64,000 nucleotides of DNA from an uncultured Oligoflexales bacterium (GCA_958296095.1 OY282434.1:248001-312000), one strand, 5' to 3'. Counted from the first letter of the stretch, positions 19,136-28,059 are shown. The notes: generated by a model from the sequence alone, not told the origin. Numbers and translations: made by a program.

Positions 19136-19206
19136 GCGTTAAGTGATGGCCGTGCCACGTATGAAAAAATCAAGCCCTACCAATTATGCTGGCTGAGCGA
19201 AAGCGC

Positions 19207-19235
19207 TTGCCAAAGGTGCTTATGCTTGCTAGAGC
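19207..19235 (+). promoter_or_regulatory. Possible promoter of the peroxiredoxin gene
   Basis: TTGCCA at 19207-19212 and TAGAGC at 19230-19235, 17 bases apart, upstream of the ATG at 19280. The match to the sigma-70 consensus is weak. Confidence 0.25.
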
Positions 19236-19279
19236 GGCGCGTTGCGTCAGCAACAGCAACTACAACGGAGGTAGGAACG

Positions 19280-19744
19280 ATGATTGCAGAAGGTGACCAA
19301 GCTCCCGCGGTGGCGGTGTCCAGCGATGACGGCAAAGTGCTCGACCTCGCCAGCTATCGTGACAAGCGCAACGTGGTGCTATATTTTTATCCGAAGGACA
19401 ACACCCCTGGCTGCACAAAAGAGTCGGTTAATTTTCAGGCTGAGCTCGAAAAAATTCGTGAACTTGACGGCGAGGTGGTAGGCGTAAGCCCCGACAGTGT
19501 GGCATCACACCAGCGCTTTAAGGATAAGTACGGCTTTTCCTTTCCCCTGCTGGCTGATGTCGATAAGGAGGTCTGCCGCAGTTTCGGGGTCTGGACGCAG
19601 AAGAGCATGTTTGGCAAAAAATACTATGGCGTGCAGCGAGCTACCTTTATCATCGGCAAGGATGGCATCGTCAAGAAGGTGTGGCCTAAGGTCAGCGTCA
19701 GCGGGCATGCCGCGGAAGTGATTGCCGCCTTGCAACAGCTGTAA
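19280..19744 (+). CDS. bcp: Thiol peroxidase of the BCP/PrxQ type
   Basis: 154 residues. A cytoplasmic peroxiredoxin that reduces hydrogen and lipid peroxides. The peroxidatic Cys45 lies in YPKDNTPGCTKE. The second cysteine found five residues later in many BCP proteins is absent (Val50); the only other cysteine is Cys99, so the enzyme is either 1-Cys or uses a distant resolving cysteine. The ATG at 19280 follows GGAGG by eight bases; the frame extends to 19226 but without support. The ribosome site sits in ACAACGGAGGTA, identical to the core of the island E unit upstream. It converges on the next gene with four bases between stops. Confidence 0.94.
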   Translation: MIAEGDQAPAVAVSSDDGKVLDLASYRDKRNVVLYFYPKDNTPGCTKESVNFQAELEKIRELDGEVVGVSPDSVASHQRFKDKYGFSFPLLADVDKEVCRSFGVWTQKSMFGKKYYGVQRATFIIGKDGIVKKVWPKVSVSGHAAEVIAALQQL

Positions 19745-19748
19745 AATT

Positions 19749-20576
19749 TCACCCCTTGAGCAGCGGCAAGATTTTGCCCAGTACGGCATTGTCGTAGGCG
19801 TGGGTGTCGATGCGTTGCACGGGCCGCACCCCCTGCACCGATGAGGATAGGAAGGCGGCGGTGAAATTGGGAATCTCGTCAGCGGGGATGGCACGCTGAG
19901 TGACCTCGATGCCGTGCGAGATAAGTGCTGCCGTGACGCGCTGCGCCGTCAAGCCCGCCAGTAGTCCTGTTTCTGGATGCGGTGTGTGGCAGCTGAGCTG
20001 GTTGGTTACGAAAAAAATGTTGGCAGTCGATGCTTCTGCTATGTGCCCCTGCGCGTTCAGCCACAGCACGTCGTCGTAGCCAGCCTCTTGTGCCGCGGCA
20101 ACCGCAACGATGGTCTCAAGATAGCTGGGTGTCTTTGCTGCTAACAGTTCGCTGTTAGCACGCGGCGCGGTCTGCAACGCACAGCTATGACCCTCAGCCG
20201 CGGGCGGTAACTGCAAACAGTAGATGATCTTCTGCACCGCACTGGCAGGACGCACCATACCAAGTCCCGTGCCCGCGGCGACCACTAGGCGTAGATAGCT
20301 GCGCCCTGTCGGTAAGCGTGCCGCGAGGTCGTGCAGTTCCGCGCTCAGCTCCGCCGCGCGCCAAGGCAATTGCAGACGAATCAGCTCCGCCGAGCGATAC
20401 AGGCGCTCGATGTGAGCACTGCAGTAGAGCGGGCGACCGTTATAGCCTGCTAGCACCTCAAACACACCATCGCCGTGCAGATAGACGCGATCAAACACCG
20501 AAACCCGTGCTTTTTTCGCCGCGGAGACAATGCCGTTGATTGATACGTAACCCTCGATAGACACCTGGCCGTGCAT
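19749..20576 (-). CDS. Class IV PLP aminotransferase (D-amino acid or aminodeoxychorismate lyase type)
   Basis: 276 residues from ATG 20576. The fold-type IV signatures are VYLHGDGVFE near residue 30, the PLP lysine in AAKTPSYLETIVA, and DDVLWLNAQGHIAEASTANIFFV with the catalytic glutamate. Length and motifs fit D-alanine transaminase, a branched-chain aminotransferase or 4-amino-4-deoxychorismate lyase; sequence alone does not separate them. The frame is open to 20714, but homologs begin close to this ATG. The divergent solute-binding protein gene shares its upstream region. Confidence 0.85.
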   Translation of the reverse strand: MHGQVSIEGYVSINGIVSAAKKARVSVFDRVYLHGDGVFEVLAGYNGRPLYCSAHIERLYRSAELIRLQLPWRAAELSAELHDLAARLPTGRSYLRLVVAAGTGLGMVRPASAVQKIIYCLQLPPAAEGHSCALQTAPRANSELLAAKTPSYLETIVAVAAAQEAGYDDVLWLNAQGHIAEASTANIFFVTNQLSCHTPHPETGLLAGLTAQRVTAALISHGIEVTQRAIPADEIPNFTAAFLSSSVQGVRPVQRIDTHAYDNAVLGKILPLLKG

Positions 20577-20677
20577 GAAGCGAGCACCCCCGCGGCCTTG
20601 TATAGCATCGTTTGCTGGCGGGGGTAAACTTTTGTCGCACCTGTGAGAAACATTCGTCTGTGCCGCTAGACTTGTAG

Positions 20678-20707
20678 TTGACCACCTGCCGCTGAACAGG
20701 GTAGAAT
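20678..20707 (+). promoter_or_regulatory. Probable promoter of the solute-binding protein gene
   Basis: TTGACC at 20678-20683 and TAGAAT at 20702-20707 with an 18-base spacer, 46 bases before the ATG at 20753. Five of six bases match the sigma-70 consensus at each box. Confidence 0.5.
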
Positions 20708-20752
20708 GGCGCACTCGGTTTGGGGTGGGGATAAACTACAGAAAGGTATGTG

Positions 20753-22093
20753 ATGCAGATGTTGATAAAGGTGTTGTGGTTGGTGTTGTTGTGCGTCAGT
20801 GGCCCGGCTGTGGTGGCGAAGGAAAGCGATCGCTTGATCATTGTTTCGCCCAACCGCAAATCCATCCAACGTGAGTTCATCCCACTGTTCAAGAAAGATT
20901 ACCAGCAGCGTTACGGCAAGAAGATCGTCGTTGAGTGGATCGATCAAGGTGGCACAAACGATAACGTGCGTTTTATCCGCACCAAGTTTGCCAAGAAGCC
21001 TGACAGTGTGGGGATGGATGTTTTTTGGGGTGGAGGAGAGATAGTTTATTCCATGCTGGCGAGAGAAAAACTACTGGCGGCGTACCGACCATCGGAACAG
21101 ATTCGCAAGGCAATTCCGCACAAGCTGGCAGGTATGTTGATGTATGACAAGGATCTTAGGTGGCATGGGACGGCACTGTCTACGTTCGGAATTTTTTACA
21201 ACAAGAAGTTGCTAGAACTAGAAAAACTGCCTATGCCACGTGTTTGGGCTGACCTCACGCACCCTAAGTACTACAACCTAGTCTCGGTTACCGACCCGCG
21301 GCGTTCGGGCAGCACGTCGCAGATGATGGAAATTATCATGCATAGTGTGGGTTGGGATGAGGGCTGGCATTTGTTGGCAGGCTTAGCGGCAAACACGAAC
21401 CGCTTCACGCATTCTAGCAGTGACCCGATCAAGGCGGTGGTGGCAGGCGATGCCGCGGCGGCGCTAGCGATTGATTTCTATGCCAATGCCCGCATCAGTA
21501 GCATCGGCAGTGATAAGCTTGGCTACGTCTTGCCTGAAGGTCAAACGACGATGGACTGCGACCCTGTTGCCATTTTGCGGGGCGCGCCTAATCGTCAGGC
21601 CGCGGAGCGCTTTGTGGAATTTATGTTGCGTGCTGATGTGCAGCGGCGATTTATCTTGCCCAAAGGGGCAAAGGGCGGGCCGAGTTTTTCCTATCTGGGA
21701 CGCATCGCGGTCAATCCCAACAGCTACAAAGGTGTGGATAGGAAGCAGCTGCTGGTCATCAATCCCTACGAATTGAAGGATAAGGATATTACTACTCTCG
21801 ATCGAGAAAAGGCGATTAAGGCAGTGCTGGTGCGCAAAGACTTGGTCGGTGCACTGCACGTTGATACGCATCGGGAGCTGCGCAGAATCTGGCGAGAGGC
21901 ATCCCGCAACGGCAATACCGACCTGCTGCGCCAGTTGAGCCGTCCGCCACTGACCGAGAAGGAATTTATGCAGCTACCTGACAAGTGGCACGACCCTGTG
22001 TTCCGCAACAAGAAGATCAACGCCTGGCTGCAATACGCCCGCCAGAAATACAAACGCCTTGAGAAGTTGGCACAGCTAAAAAAGAAGAAATAG
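20753..22093 (+). CDS. Extracellular solute-binding protein (iron/spermidine-type family 1)
   Basis: About 446 residues with a signal peptide (MLIKVLWLVLLCVSGPAVVA, cut before KES). After it comes the start of a periplasmic binding fold, RLIIVSPNRKSIQREFIPLF, and the family region MDVFWGGGEIVYSMLAREKLL. DPRRSGSTSQMMEIIM and GDAAAALAIDFYANARI further in resemble the ferric-iron-binding and AfuA group. The last 100 residues, rich in Lys and Arg, extend beyond the usual fold. No permease or ATPase gene is adjacent, so it either works with a distant transporter or acts as a sensor. The ligand is unknown. Confidence 0.85.
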   Translation: MQMLIKVLWLVLLCVSGPAVVAKESDRLIIVSPNRKSIQREFIPLFKKDYQQRYGKKIVVEWIDQGGTNDNVRFIRTKFAKKPDSVGMDVFWGGGEIVYSMLAREKLLAAYRPSEQIRKAIPHKLAGMLMYDKDLRWHGTALSTFGIFYNKKLLELEKLPMPRVWADLTHPKYYNLVSVTDPRRSGSTSQMMEIIMHSVGWDEGWHLLAGLAANTNRFTHSSSDPIKAVVAGDAAAALAIDFYANARISSIGSDKLGYVLPEGQTTMDCDPVAILRGAPNRQAAERFVEFMLRADVQRRFILPKGAKGGPSFSYLGRIAVNPNSYKGVDRKQLLVINPYELKDKDITTLDREKAIKAVLVRKDLVGALHVDTHRELRRIWREASRNGNTDLLRQLSRPPLTEKEFMQLPDKWHDPVFRNKKINAWLQYARQKYKRLEKLAQLKKKK

Positions 22094-22098
22094 CCTGT

Positions 22099-22127
22099 TT
22101 GGGTGTGATGATGCGATCGGCTATAAT
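22099..22127 (+). promoter_or_regulatory. Probable promoter of the htrA-pgeF-manC run
   Basis: A perfect TATAAT at 22122-22127, 17 bases after TTGGGT at 22099-22104, in the short gap between the solute-binding protein gene and htrA. It lies about 55 bases before the ATG at 22182. Confidence 0.6.
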
Positions 22128-22181
22128 GGATAGCGTGGGATGAATTGCACAGCACCTGGCTGGGTGCGAGGGATGGTTGTT

Positions 22182-23630
22182 ATGCGTGGGTGGTTTTGTG
22201 CGGTGTTGCTGTGGGTGGTGGCTAGCGCAGGTCTTGCTTACGATCTGCCGCGGCACGGTAGCACCAAGAGAAGTACTTCAGCACTACAGGAACTGCAAAA
22301 AATTTCGCGGGAGATTGCCGTAATCGCCCAGCGAGCGCGTAAGGCCATCGTCTACGTATCCACCTCCAAGACGATCGAGATGCCTTTCGGCTACTCCGAT
22401 CCGCTCGAATTTTTCTTCGGCCCCAACTATCGGCGGCGCAATCAAGATCGCCCTAAACGCAAGCGTGAAGGTCTTGGCTCTGGTTTTTTCGTTGATCTCA
22501 AGCGTGGCTACATTTTGACCAACAACCATGTCGTGGCTGAGGCTGATGAGATTAGCCTCAAGTTAGCCAACGACGAGATTTACGACGGTAACGTCGTCGG
22601 TCGGGACAGCAACACCGATGTCGCGGTGGTTGAGATTAAGGACAAGAACTTTAACCGCCGTAGCCTGCAAGCGTTGGTGTTAGGTGATTCCAGCAAGTTG
22701 GTAGTCGGTGATCTTGCCTTCGCGCTCGGCGCACCGTTTGGTTTGGAGGCCAGCCTGTCGTTCGGCATCGTCTCTGCGATGGGACGGGGCAATCTCAACA
22801 TCACCCGCATGGGCAACTTCATCCAGACTGACGCGGCTATCAATCCTGGCAACAGTGGCGGCCCGCTGCTGAACGATGCAGGTTTGGTAGTTGGTCTCAA
22901 CACCGCGATCTATTCCCGCTCTGGCGGTTATAACGGCATTGGCTTTGCCGTGCCCTCCAATCTCGTGCGCCGCGTTGCCGAACAACTGATCAATGATGGA
23001 CGGGTGCAACGAGGCTATCTTGGGGTGCAGTTGCAGGCTATCAATCCCGATTTGCACAAGAGCTTGCGTTTGCCGTCCGACATCAAGGGAGCATTGGTGT
23101 CGCAGGTGATGCGCGGCGAGCCTGCGGATAAGGCTGGTTTTCAGGCGGGCGATGTGATCACTACGGTCAACAATCGTAAGATCGATAGCGTGCCCGAACT
23201 GATTAGCATTATCGGCCTGATAAAGCCAGGTGTGCGGGCGAAGGTGGGGATCTATCGTGGTGCTCGCCCTAAGACGATCTACGTTACCATCGGGGCCTAT
23301 CGGGACGATAAACACCCGCGTCGCAGTGCTCATAGCAGCAGCGGTGGTGGTGGCAGCGGAGTGTTTGGCATGACACTCAGTCGGGTCAGCGACCGTCTTC
23401 GCAAGCAGTTTGGTTTTGAGAGTCGGCATGGCTTGGTAGTAGTAGATGTGGACAGCAATTCGCCCGCCAGCAGGTCAGGGTTACAGCCTGGCGACGTGCT
23501 GCTCAGCATCAACGGGGTAAAAATCAAGGACGTGAGTTCTCTCCGCAAGCGGGTCAAGGCTGCTAGCCGCCCACATATCCGCATCGAACGGCAGGGACAG
23601 TTTCTCTTCGTGGCTTTACGCAAAAAATGA
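22182..23630 (+). CDS. Periplasmic serine endoprotease of the DegP/HtrA family
   Basis: 482 residues from ATG 22182, eight bases after GAGGGA; the frame is open from 22140. Signal peptide RGWFCAVLLWVVASAGLA. The catalytic triad is His116 (ILTNNHVV), Asp146 (SNTDVAVV) and Ser225 (NPGNSGGPLL). Two PDZ domains follow: one at about 245-335 (QRGYLGVQL, GFQAGDVITTVN) and one at about 390-480 (RSGLQPGDVLLSING), joined by a Ser/Gly-rich linker. Such enzymes degrade or hold misfolded envelope proteins. Its TGA overlaps the ATG of pgeF (ATGA). Confidence 0.95.
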   Translation: MRGWFCAVLLWVVASAGLAYDLPRHGSTKRSTSALQELQKISREIAVIAQRARKAIVYVSTSKTIEMPFGYSDPLEFFFGPNYRRRNQDRPKRKREGLGSGFFVDLKRGYILTNNHVVAEADEISLKLANDEIYDGNVVGRDSNTDVAVVEIKDKNFNRRSLQALVLGDSSKLVVGDLAFALGAPFGLEASLSFGIVSAMGRGNLNITRMGNFIQTDAAINPGNSGGPLLNDAGLVVGLNTAIYSRSGGYNGIGFAVPSNLVRRVAEQLINDGRVQRGYLGVQLQAINPDLHKSLRLPSDIKGALVSQVMRGEPADKAGFQAGDVITTVNNRKIDSVPELISIIGLIKPGVRAKVGIYRGARPKTIYVTIGAYRDDKHPRRSAHSSSGGGGSGVFGMTLSRVSDRLRKQFGFESRHGLVVVDVDSNSPASRSGLQPGDVLLSINGVKIKDVSSLRKRVKAASRPHIRIERQGQFLFVALRKK

Positions 23631-24379
23631 GCGCTTCGTTAGCTCGCACCCTGCTAAACGTTGAGTGGGCTGCGCTGCGAGACAGTCTTGTAGCAGGCAG
23701 GGGGAACGAGCCTCCTGCCGCGCGTAGCCCGTTATTCAGCACCCATGGTGTCGTGCATGCTTTTCTGGGGAGAGGTGGTGACGGGGCTAGTTTTCAGCAC
23801 GTCAAGCAGGTGCATGGCACGAACATCGTTAGCGCGGGAACGGGTATACTCACTGGGGAGCGTCCCCGAGCCGACGGGGTATATACCACACAGCGTGGTT
23901 GCCGCGTGGCGGTGAAGACAGCTGACTGCGTCCCCATTCTCTGTTGTGATCGTGAGGCAAGGCATTTTGCGCTGGCGGTGCATGCGGGGCGGCGTGGCTT
24001 GTTGGCGGGCATCGTGGCACGGGCGGTCGATTGTCTGGCCGCGCAAGGGCTTAACTATCGGGATATGCTGTGGGCGATTGGCCCTGCCATCGGGGGGGCG
24101 GCCTACGAAGTCGGCTCTGCAGAGATGAAGGCGTTGCACGACGTGAGTGTGGGCTTGAGCCGCGAGCAGGTGGCCTGGTGTCTCGGCAAGGGGCACAGCG
24201 ATCGTTGGTACCTCGACTTGCAGTTGGTGGCAGTGCTGCAACTGTTGAATTGTGGCATTGTTGCCGCGCAGGTGAGCGTCGTCAGGATATGCACCTATAG
24301 TGCCGCGGAGTTTTTCTACAGCTTTCGTTTTGATAAGGGATATCTCGGATCGAATTGGAGCTACGTAGCTCTGGCATGA
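23627..24379 (+). CDS. pgeF: Peptidoglycan editing factor PgeF / YfiH laccase-domain protein
   Basis: 250 residues. The zinc/copper-site motifs of the family are present: QVHGTNI, ADGVYTT, VKTADCVPILCCD and VHAGRRGLLAGI. E. coli YfiH removes peptidoglycan precursors with a wrong residue at position 2, and human FAMIN-type relatives act as purine nucleoside enzymes, so the biochemical role is debated. Start and stop overlap the flanking genes (ATGA on both sides), which ties it to htrA and manC as one translationally coupled run of envelope functions. Confidence 0.92.
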   Translation: MSASLARTLLNVEWAALRDSLVAGRGNEPPAARSPLFSTHGVVHAFLGRGGDGASFQHVKQVHGTNIVSAGTGILTGERPRADGVYTTQRGCRVAVKTADCVPILCCDREARHFALAVHAGRRGLLAGIVARAVDCLAAQGLNYRDMLWAIGPAIGGAAYEVGSAEMKALHDVSVGLSREQVAWCLGKGHSDRWYLDLQLVAVLQLLNCGIVAAQVSVVRICTYSAAEFFYSFRFDKGYLGSNWSYVALA

Positions 24380-25440
24380 AGCAAAGTAAAAACGTCTACG
24401 CGGTAGTGTTGGCAGGTGGTAGCGGAACACGCCTCTGGCCTGAGTCGCGCCGCGCGCGCCCCAAGCAGTTCTGCCGTATTGGTAGCGACAAGACCTTGCT
24501 GGAACTGACGTTGGCACGTCTCGATGGCTTTGTGCCCGCGATGCGACGAGTGGTGGTCACGCAGCAGGCACACTACGAACACACAGTTGAGGTGGTGCGG
24601 GCGGAAGAGACGGGTGCGCTGGCGGCAGAGATTGTCACTGAACCTGTAGGGCGGGGGACGCTTGCCGCGGCGGGCTTGGCAACCCTACAGCTGTTGGCAC
24701 GTGACCCGAAAGCTATCATTATCTCAATGCATGCCGACGCGTTCATCAGAGATGTGCCCGCGTTACAGCGAGCGCTGGCGGTGGCAGTGGTAGCGGCACA
24801 GCAGGACTACATCGTGTTGCTCGGTGCTAAGCCACGCTACGCAGCGACGAATTACGACTATATGGTGCGCGGTGCGCCGATTGAGGACTTGCAGGGTGTT
24901 TACCGTGCGCGTTTCCTCTATCGTCCCACCCCGCGGGAAGCCGCGGCGTATGTGCAGGCGGATGGTTATTTTTGGAATAGTGGCATCTTTGTCTGGCGTG
25001 CCGTGCTTTTTCGGCAGGAACTGCATGCACTGCAACCGCATGTTGCCGAGGTGTTATCTGCGTGTCTGTCTGAAGGTGGCAAAGACAGTGCGAGGTTGCA
25101 CGAACACTATGCACGACTGGAAGAGACATCTATCGATGGCGGAGTTATTGCCCTCAGCCGCCGCTGCACGATGTTGCCGCTCGATTGTGGTTGGCTGGAC
25201 ATCGGCAGTTGGGACGCACTGGCGCAGGTTTTCGATACCGATAAGGATGGTAATCTTGCCTTGGGCAAGGTCTTGATGCGTGCTTGTCGTGGTACGACGG
25301 TAAAGACGAGCGGTGTGCAGGTGGTGACGCTAGGTTTGACGGATGTGGTCGTCGTTGTTACGGCTGACGCGGTGCTGGTGTGTGCAAAAGAACGCGCGCA
25401 GGAGGTACGCGAGCTGGTTGCCACGCACGACCTTTTGTAA
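24376..25440 (+). CDS. manC: Mannose-1-phosphate guanylyltransferase
   Basis: 354 residues. It makes GDP-mannose from mannose-1-phosphate and GTP for surface sugars. The nucleotidyltransferase signature VVLAGGSGTRLWPESR is at residues 11-26, and YFWNSGIFVWRA and LDCGWLDIGSWDAL are typical of the family. The C-terminal isomerase domain of bifunctional enzymes is missing. The ATG at 24376 overlaps the TGA of pgeF. The last two leucine codons and the TAA stop lie in a D unit of island 4 (CTTTTGTAACGCTCGC), so the repeat supplies the end of the gene. Confidence 0.94.
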   Translation: MKQSKNVYAVVLAGGSGTRLWPESRRARPKQFCRIGSDKTLLELTLARLDGFVPAMRRVVVTQQAHYEHTVEVVRAEETGALAAEIVTEPVGRGTLAAAGLATLQLLARDPKAIIISMHADAFIRDVPALQRALAVAVVAAQQDYIVLLGAKPRYAATNYDYMVRGAPIEDLQGVYRARFLYRPTPREAAAYVQADGYFWNSGIFVWRAVLFRQELHALQPHVAEVLSACLSEGGKDSARLHEHYARLEETSIDGGVIALSRRCTMLPLDCGWLDIGSWDALAQVFDTDKDGNLALGKVLMRACRGTTVKTSGVQVVTLGLTDVVVVVTADAVLVCAKERAQEVRELVATHDLL

Positions 25441-25838
25441 CGCTCGCTTCGCTCGCTACGCTACGCTACGCTACTCTTTGTAACGCTCGCTTGCTAGCTC
25501 GCTTCGCTCGCTACGCTGCTTTTTGTATCGCTCGCTTCCTAGCTCGCTCTTTGTTCTCAGGCCTCCTGCCATTTCGTTCAAGCTTGTCATCAGGTCCCTC
25601 TCTGCCTGCCCCCAGGTCTCTTTGCTTGTCCTCAGAACTCTCGGCAGGTTGCGTTCAAGCTTGCCTACCGAGAGCTCCATGAATGGCGGGGCAAGGCCGT
25701 TCGCTGCGCTGCGGCTCTTTGTAACGCTCGCTTGCTAGCTCGCTACGCGCTACGCGCTACGCTACGCTGCTTTTTTATAACGCTCGCTTTCTAGCTCGCT
25801 GCTTGCGCTCAGGTCTCCCTGTATTGCGTTCAGGCTTG

Positions 25839-25968
25839 CCTACCGAGAGCTCCATGAATGGCGCGGGGAGACCGTGCGAAAACGACCGCAGATATTGCCA
25901 ATACTGCAACCAGGTTATTTTTTGCACAAGGCATGTGCCGTACCCACTCAGGAGAGTTTCTCGGCAGG
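25839..25968 (+). repeat. A unit, copy 6
   Basis: 130 bp. The ends are CCTACCGAGA and TCTCGGCAGG. This is the one copy where the inner AAACTC stem is damaged by a small deletion (GAAAACGACC). Confidence 0.8.
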
Positions 25969-26215
25969 TCTGCGCTCTGCCAAGATAACGGAGACATGTG
26001 CTAAGTAACGCGAATATCGGGTTTTTTTCAGACATAGGCTAGACATCCATCATTTGCTACGCGGCTTTTTTGTAACGCTCGCCTTACGAGACTGTTTGCC
26101 GCTTCCTAGCTCCCTCGCTGCTTGTGCTCAGACCTCTTGCTCTTGCATTCAAGCTTGCCCTCAGGCCCCTCTCCCGCTTGCCCTCAAATCTCTCGGCGGT
26201 TGCCCCCACCTCTTG

Positions 26216-26351
26216 CCTACCGAGAGCCACATGAATGGCACGGTGAGACCGTGCGAAAACTCGACCGTAAATATTGTCATATTGCCACCAGATTACCGGG
26301 TTAAGATAGAGTATGTTCTCATACCTAATTCGTGGGGAGTTTCTCGGCAGG
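26216..26351 (+). repeat. A unit, copy 7
   Basis: 136 bp. It has a GCCA/TGGC hairpin where other copies have GCCC/GGGC, a six-bp CACGGT/ACCGTG hairpin, and AAACTC/GAGTTT. The central hairpin is diverged. Confidence 0.82.
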
Positions 26352-26512
26352 GCTGCCCCGTGCCAAGACAACGGAGATTTGCGATAAGTAGGGTCTTTGC
26401 CTCTCGCTATTGCGTTCAGGCCTGCCCTAAGCCTCCTGCCATTGCATTCAGGCTTGCCCAAGCCTCTCAAACCTCTTGCTCCTGGCCGAGCAAGAACTTG
26501 AGCAAATGCCGA

Positions 26513-27445
26513 TCAATTTTGGCGGTGTGCTTCGTAAAAATCACTAGTGTAACCAGGCAGATAACGCTTGATAGCATCCATTGCGGGGGTGATGGTCGTG
26601 CTTCTAGTTGCAAGTAGCTGGCGGGCATTGTCAAGCCACTGTCGATGGTGACGAATATCGATGGCGAAAGAGTGGTGCTTGAGTAGCGGCAGTGCCAGTG
26701 CATGCACACCGATGAGGTGTAGCTGTCGCTGTTCGTCACGCCACCATACAGGGCCGCCAGAATCACCGAAATTGATGCGTTTGGCGGCATCGGAGAACTC
26801 GAAGATGTCGGTCTGCTGAAAATCCTTGCCGATCTTGATTCCAGCTTGGCGCAACCTACCGCTTGCCTGATGGTTGTTGCCAATGCCGTAACCAGCTAGG
26901 TGGGCAACCTTGCCACTGAGATCAAGTGACCGCGGCGGAATAAGGTAATTGATGGCATAGGGCAAAGCAAACGCCCGCTCCAGCTCAAGCACAGCCAGAT
27001 CTTTCAGGATAAAGCGACGCGGCTTGAAGAAGAGCAGCTTTTCGGCAATTACCCGCAGTGCTCCGCCGCTGAAGAAAGATACGCCGGTCGCTTCCCTAAG
27101 ATACGAAAGTGGTAACACGTAGGCAACCGCACGTCGTTGCGCATAGAACTCTTGCCCCCGTGCCAATTGAATTTTTTTGTCGTAGCCAAGTGTGACCCGT
27201 GCTCGCTGAGTGCCCACCATGCAGTGTGCCGCGAGCAAGACATGCCTCGGCGTGAGTAGCGTGCCAGAGCAGCTAGACCAGCGGTAGGTGGTAGCACCAA
27301 TTGCCACCCGTAGTGTGACATACACCGTGTAACGATTGATGTCGTCTGCACCGCTAACCGCCGTGCCACCATTGATTTGCACCCGCGCCTGTTGCGGCAG
27401 GCCACATGCCAAGGCCCAGAGCAGTGATGATAATAACGTTTTCAC
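26513..27445 (-). CDS. Secreted chymotrypsin-fold (S1) serine protease
   Basis: 310 residues from GTG 27445, six bases after GGAGGG; the frame is open to 27505. Signal sequence VKTLLSSLLWALACGLPQQA. It lacks a long propeptide: the chain goes on to INGGTAVSG, close to the IVGG-type mature N-terminus. The catalytic residues are His74 (LAAHC), Asp149 (LKDLAVLEL) and Ser229 (FGDSGGPVWW). The residue six before the serine is Arg, not Asp, so trypsin-like specificity is not expected. Its start codon overlaps the TGA of the upstream membrane protein gene (GTGA), suggesting coupled expression. Confidence 0.9.
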   Translation of the reverse strand: MKTLLSSLLWALACGLPQQARVQINGGTAVSGADDINRYTVYVTLRVAIGATTYRWSSCSGTLLTPRHVLLAAHCMVGTQRARVTLGYDKKIQLARGQEFYAQRRAVAYVLPLSYLREATGVSFFSGGALRVIAEKLLFFKPRRFILKDLAVLELERAFALPYAINYLIPPRSLDLSGKVAHLAGYGIGNNHQASGRLRQAGIKIGKDFQQTDIFEFSDAAKRINFGDSGGPVWWRDEQRQLHLIGVHALALPLLKHHSFAIDIRHHRQWLDNARQLLATRSTTITPAMDAIKRYLPGYTSDFYEAHRQN

Positions 27446-28059
27446 TTGCGACCCTCCTGTTGAGCCGTCGAAGGACAGGGCGACGAACTTTCTGAAACTA
27501 GCCAAGACAGTACCCGCGGTAACTGAGTGACGACGGCATCGTTCCTGTGTGTTGCATCTGCAAGTAGCTGCTCAATGCTGGCACGAGCTATTTTCTCCCC
27601 CTCGGCCCGGGCGGCGATAGCTTTGTGCGTAGACAACGCCGAGGTCCCACACGATAACAGCGCCACGCCCGCGGCCAAAAGCTTCTGGCGTAAAATCGGC
27701 AGACTTGCCACCGCGGCCACGCACACTGGTAGCGGATAGAGTAGCGATGGAGCAGTGTTGTAAGCACGACTCGTATAAGTGGATTCCAACAGCAGTGCCT
27801 TGCGGAGATCGTCGATCGCAATAGAGTGCGTCGTCAACGCTGTGGCGCGCGCCAAGATGGCTGCAGGGTTGTGCTGCAAAGCTCTGGGAGTTAGCTCATG
27901 CTTGTACACACAATACTGCGCATTTGCTTGCTGCGTGGCAAAAATAACGTCAACCGTGCCACCGTTATTGAGTTTGCCGCTGAGGCGGTGCTCATCGCCA
28001 GCAGGAGCAACCGCACAAGCAGACGATAAAGCTAAGGCGATGGCGAAACTTCTATGCAT
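27442..28059 (-). CDS. Small membrane protein coupled to the S1 protease
   Basis: 205 residues from ATG 28059; family not recognised. It starts with a signal-like segment (RSFAIALALSSACAVAPAG; the cysteine could be a weak lipobox). Two short hydrophobic stretches lie near residues 105-145 (YPLPVCVAAVASLP, LLAAGVALLSCG), and a charged helical tail follows. The four-base overlap with the protease gene suggests a role in its export, inhibition or anchoring, but that is inference from position only. Confidence 0.7.
   Translation of the reverse strand: MHRSFAIALALSSACAVAPAGDEHRLSGKLNNGGTVDVIFATQQANAQYCVYKHELTPRALQHNPAAILARATALTTHSIAIDDLRKALLLESTYTSRAYNTAPSLLYPLPVCVAAVASLPILRQKLLAAGVALLSCGTSALSTHKAIAARAEGEKIARASIEQLLADATHRNDAVVTQLPRVLSWLVSESSSPCPSTAQQEGRK

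Larger units (their letters stand above)
18380..19145. repeat. Repeat island 3 (no gene)
   Basis: D units at 18400-18500, C units, an A unit with the CTCGCTGATCGGC type end at 18577-18718, a second A unit at 18851-18984, then a 61-bp E-unit segment in tandem at 18986-19135. It sits between the dapAB hairpin and the peroxiredoxin gene. Confidence 0.9.
25433..26485. repeat. Repeat island 4 (no gene)
   Basis: D units at 25433-25560 and 25700-25810, C units, a 5' A fragment at 25674-25700 ending at the recurrent CCGT/TCGCTGCG junction, full A units at 25839-25968 and 26216-26351, and C units to about 26485. It separates the convergent manC and S1 protease genes. The stretch 25999-26050 is not recognisably repeated. 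Confidence 0.9.
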
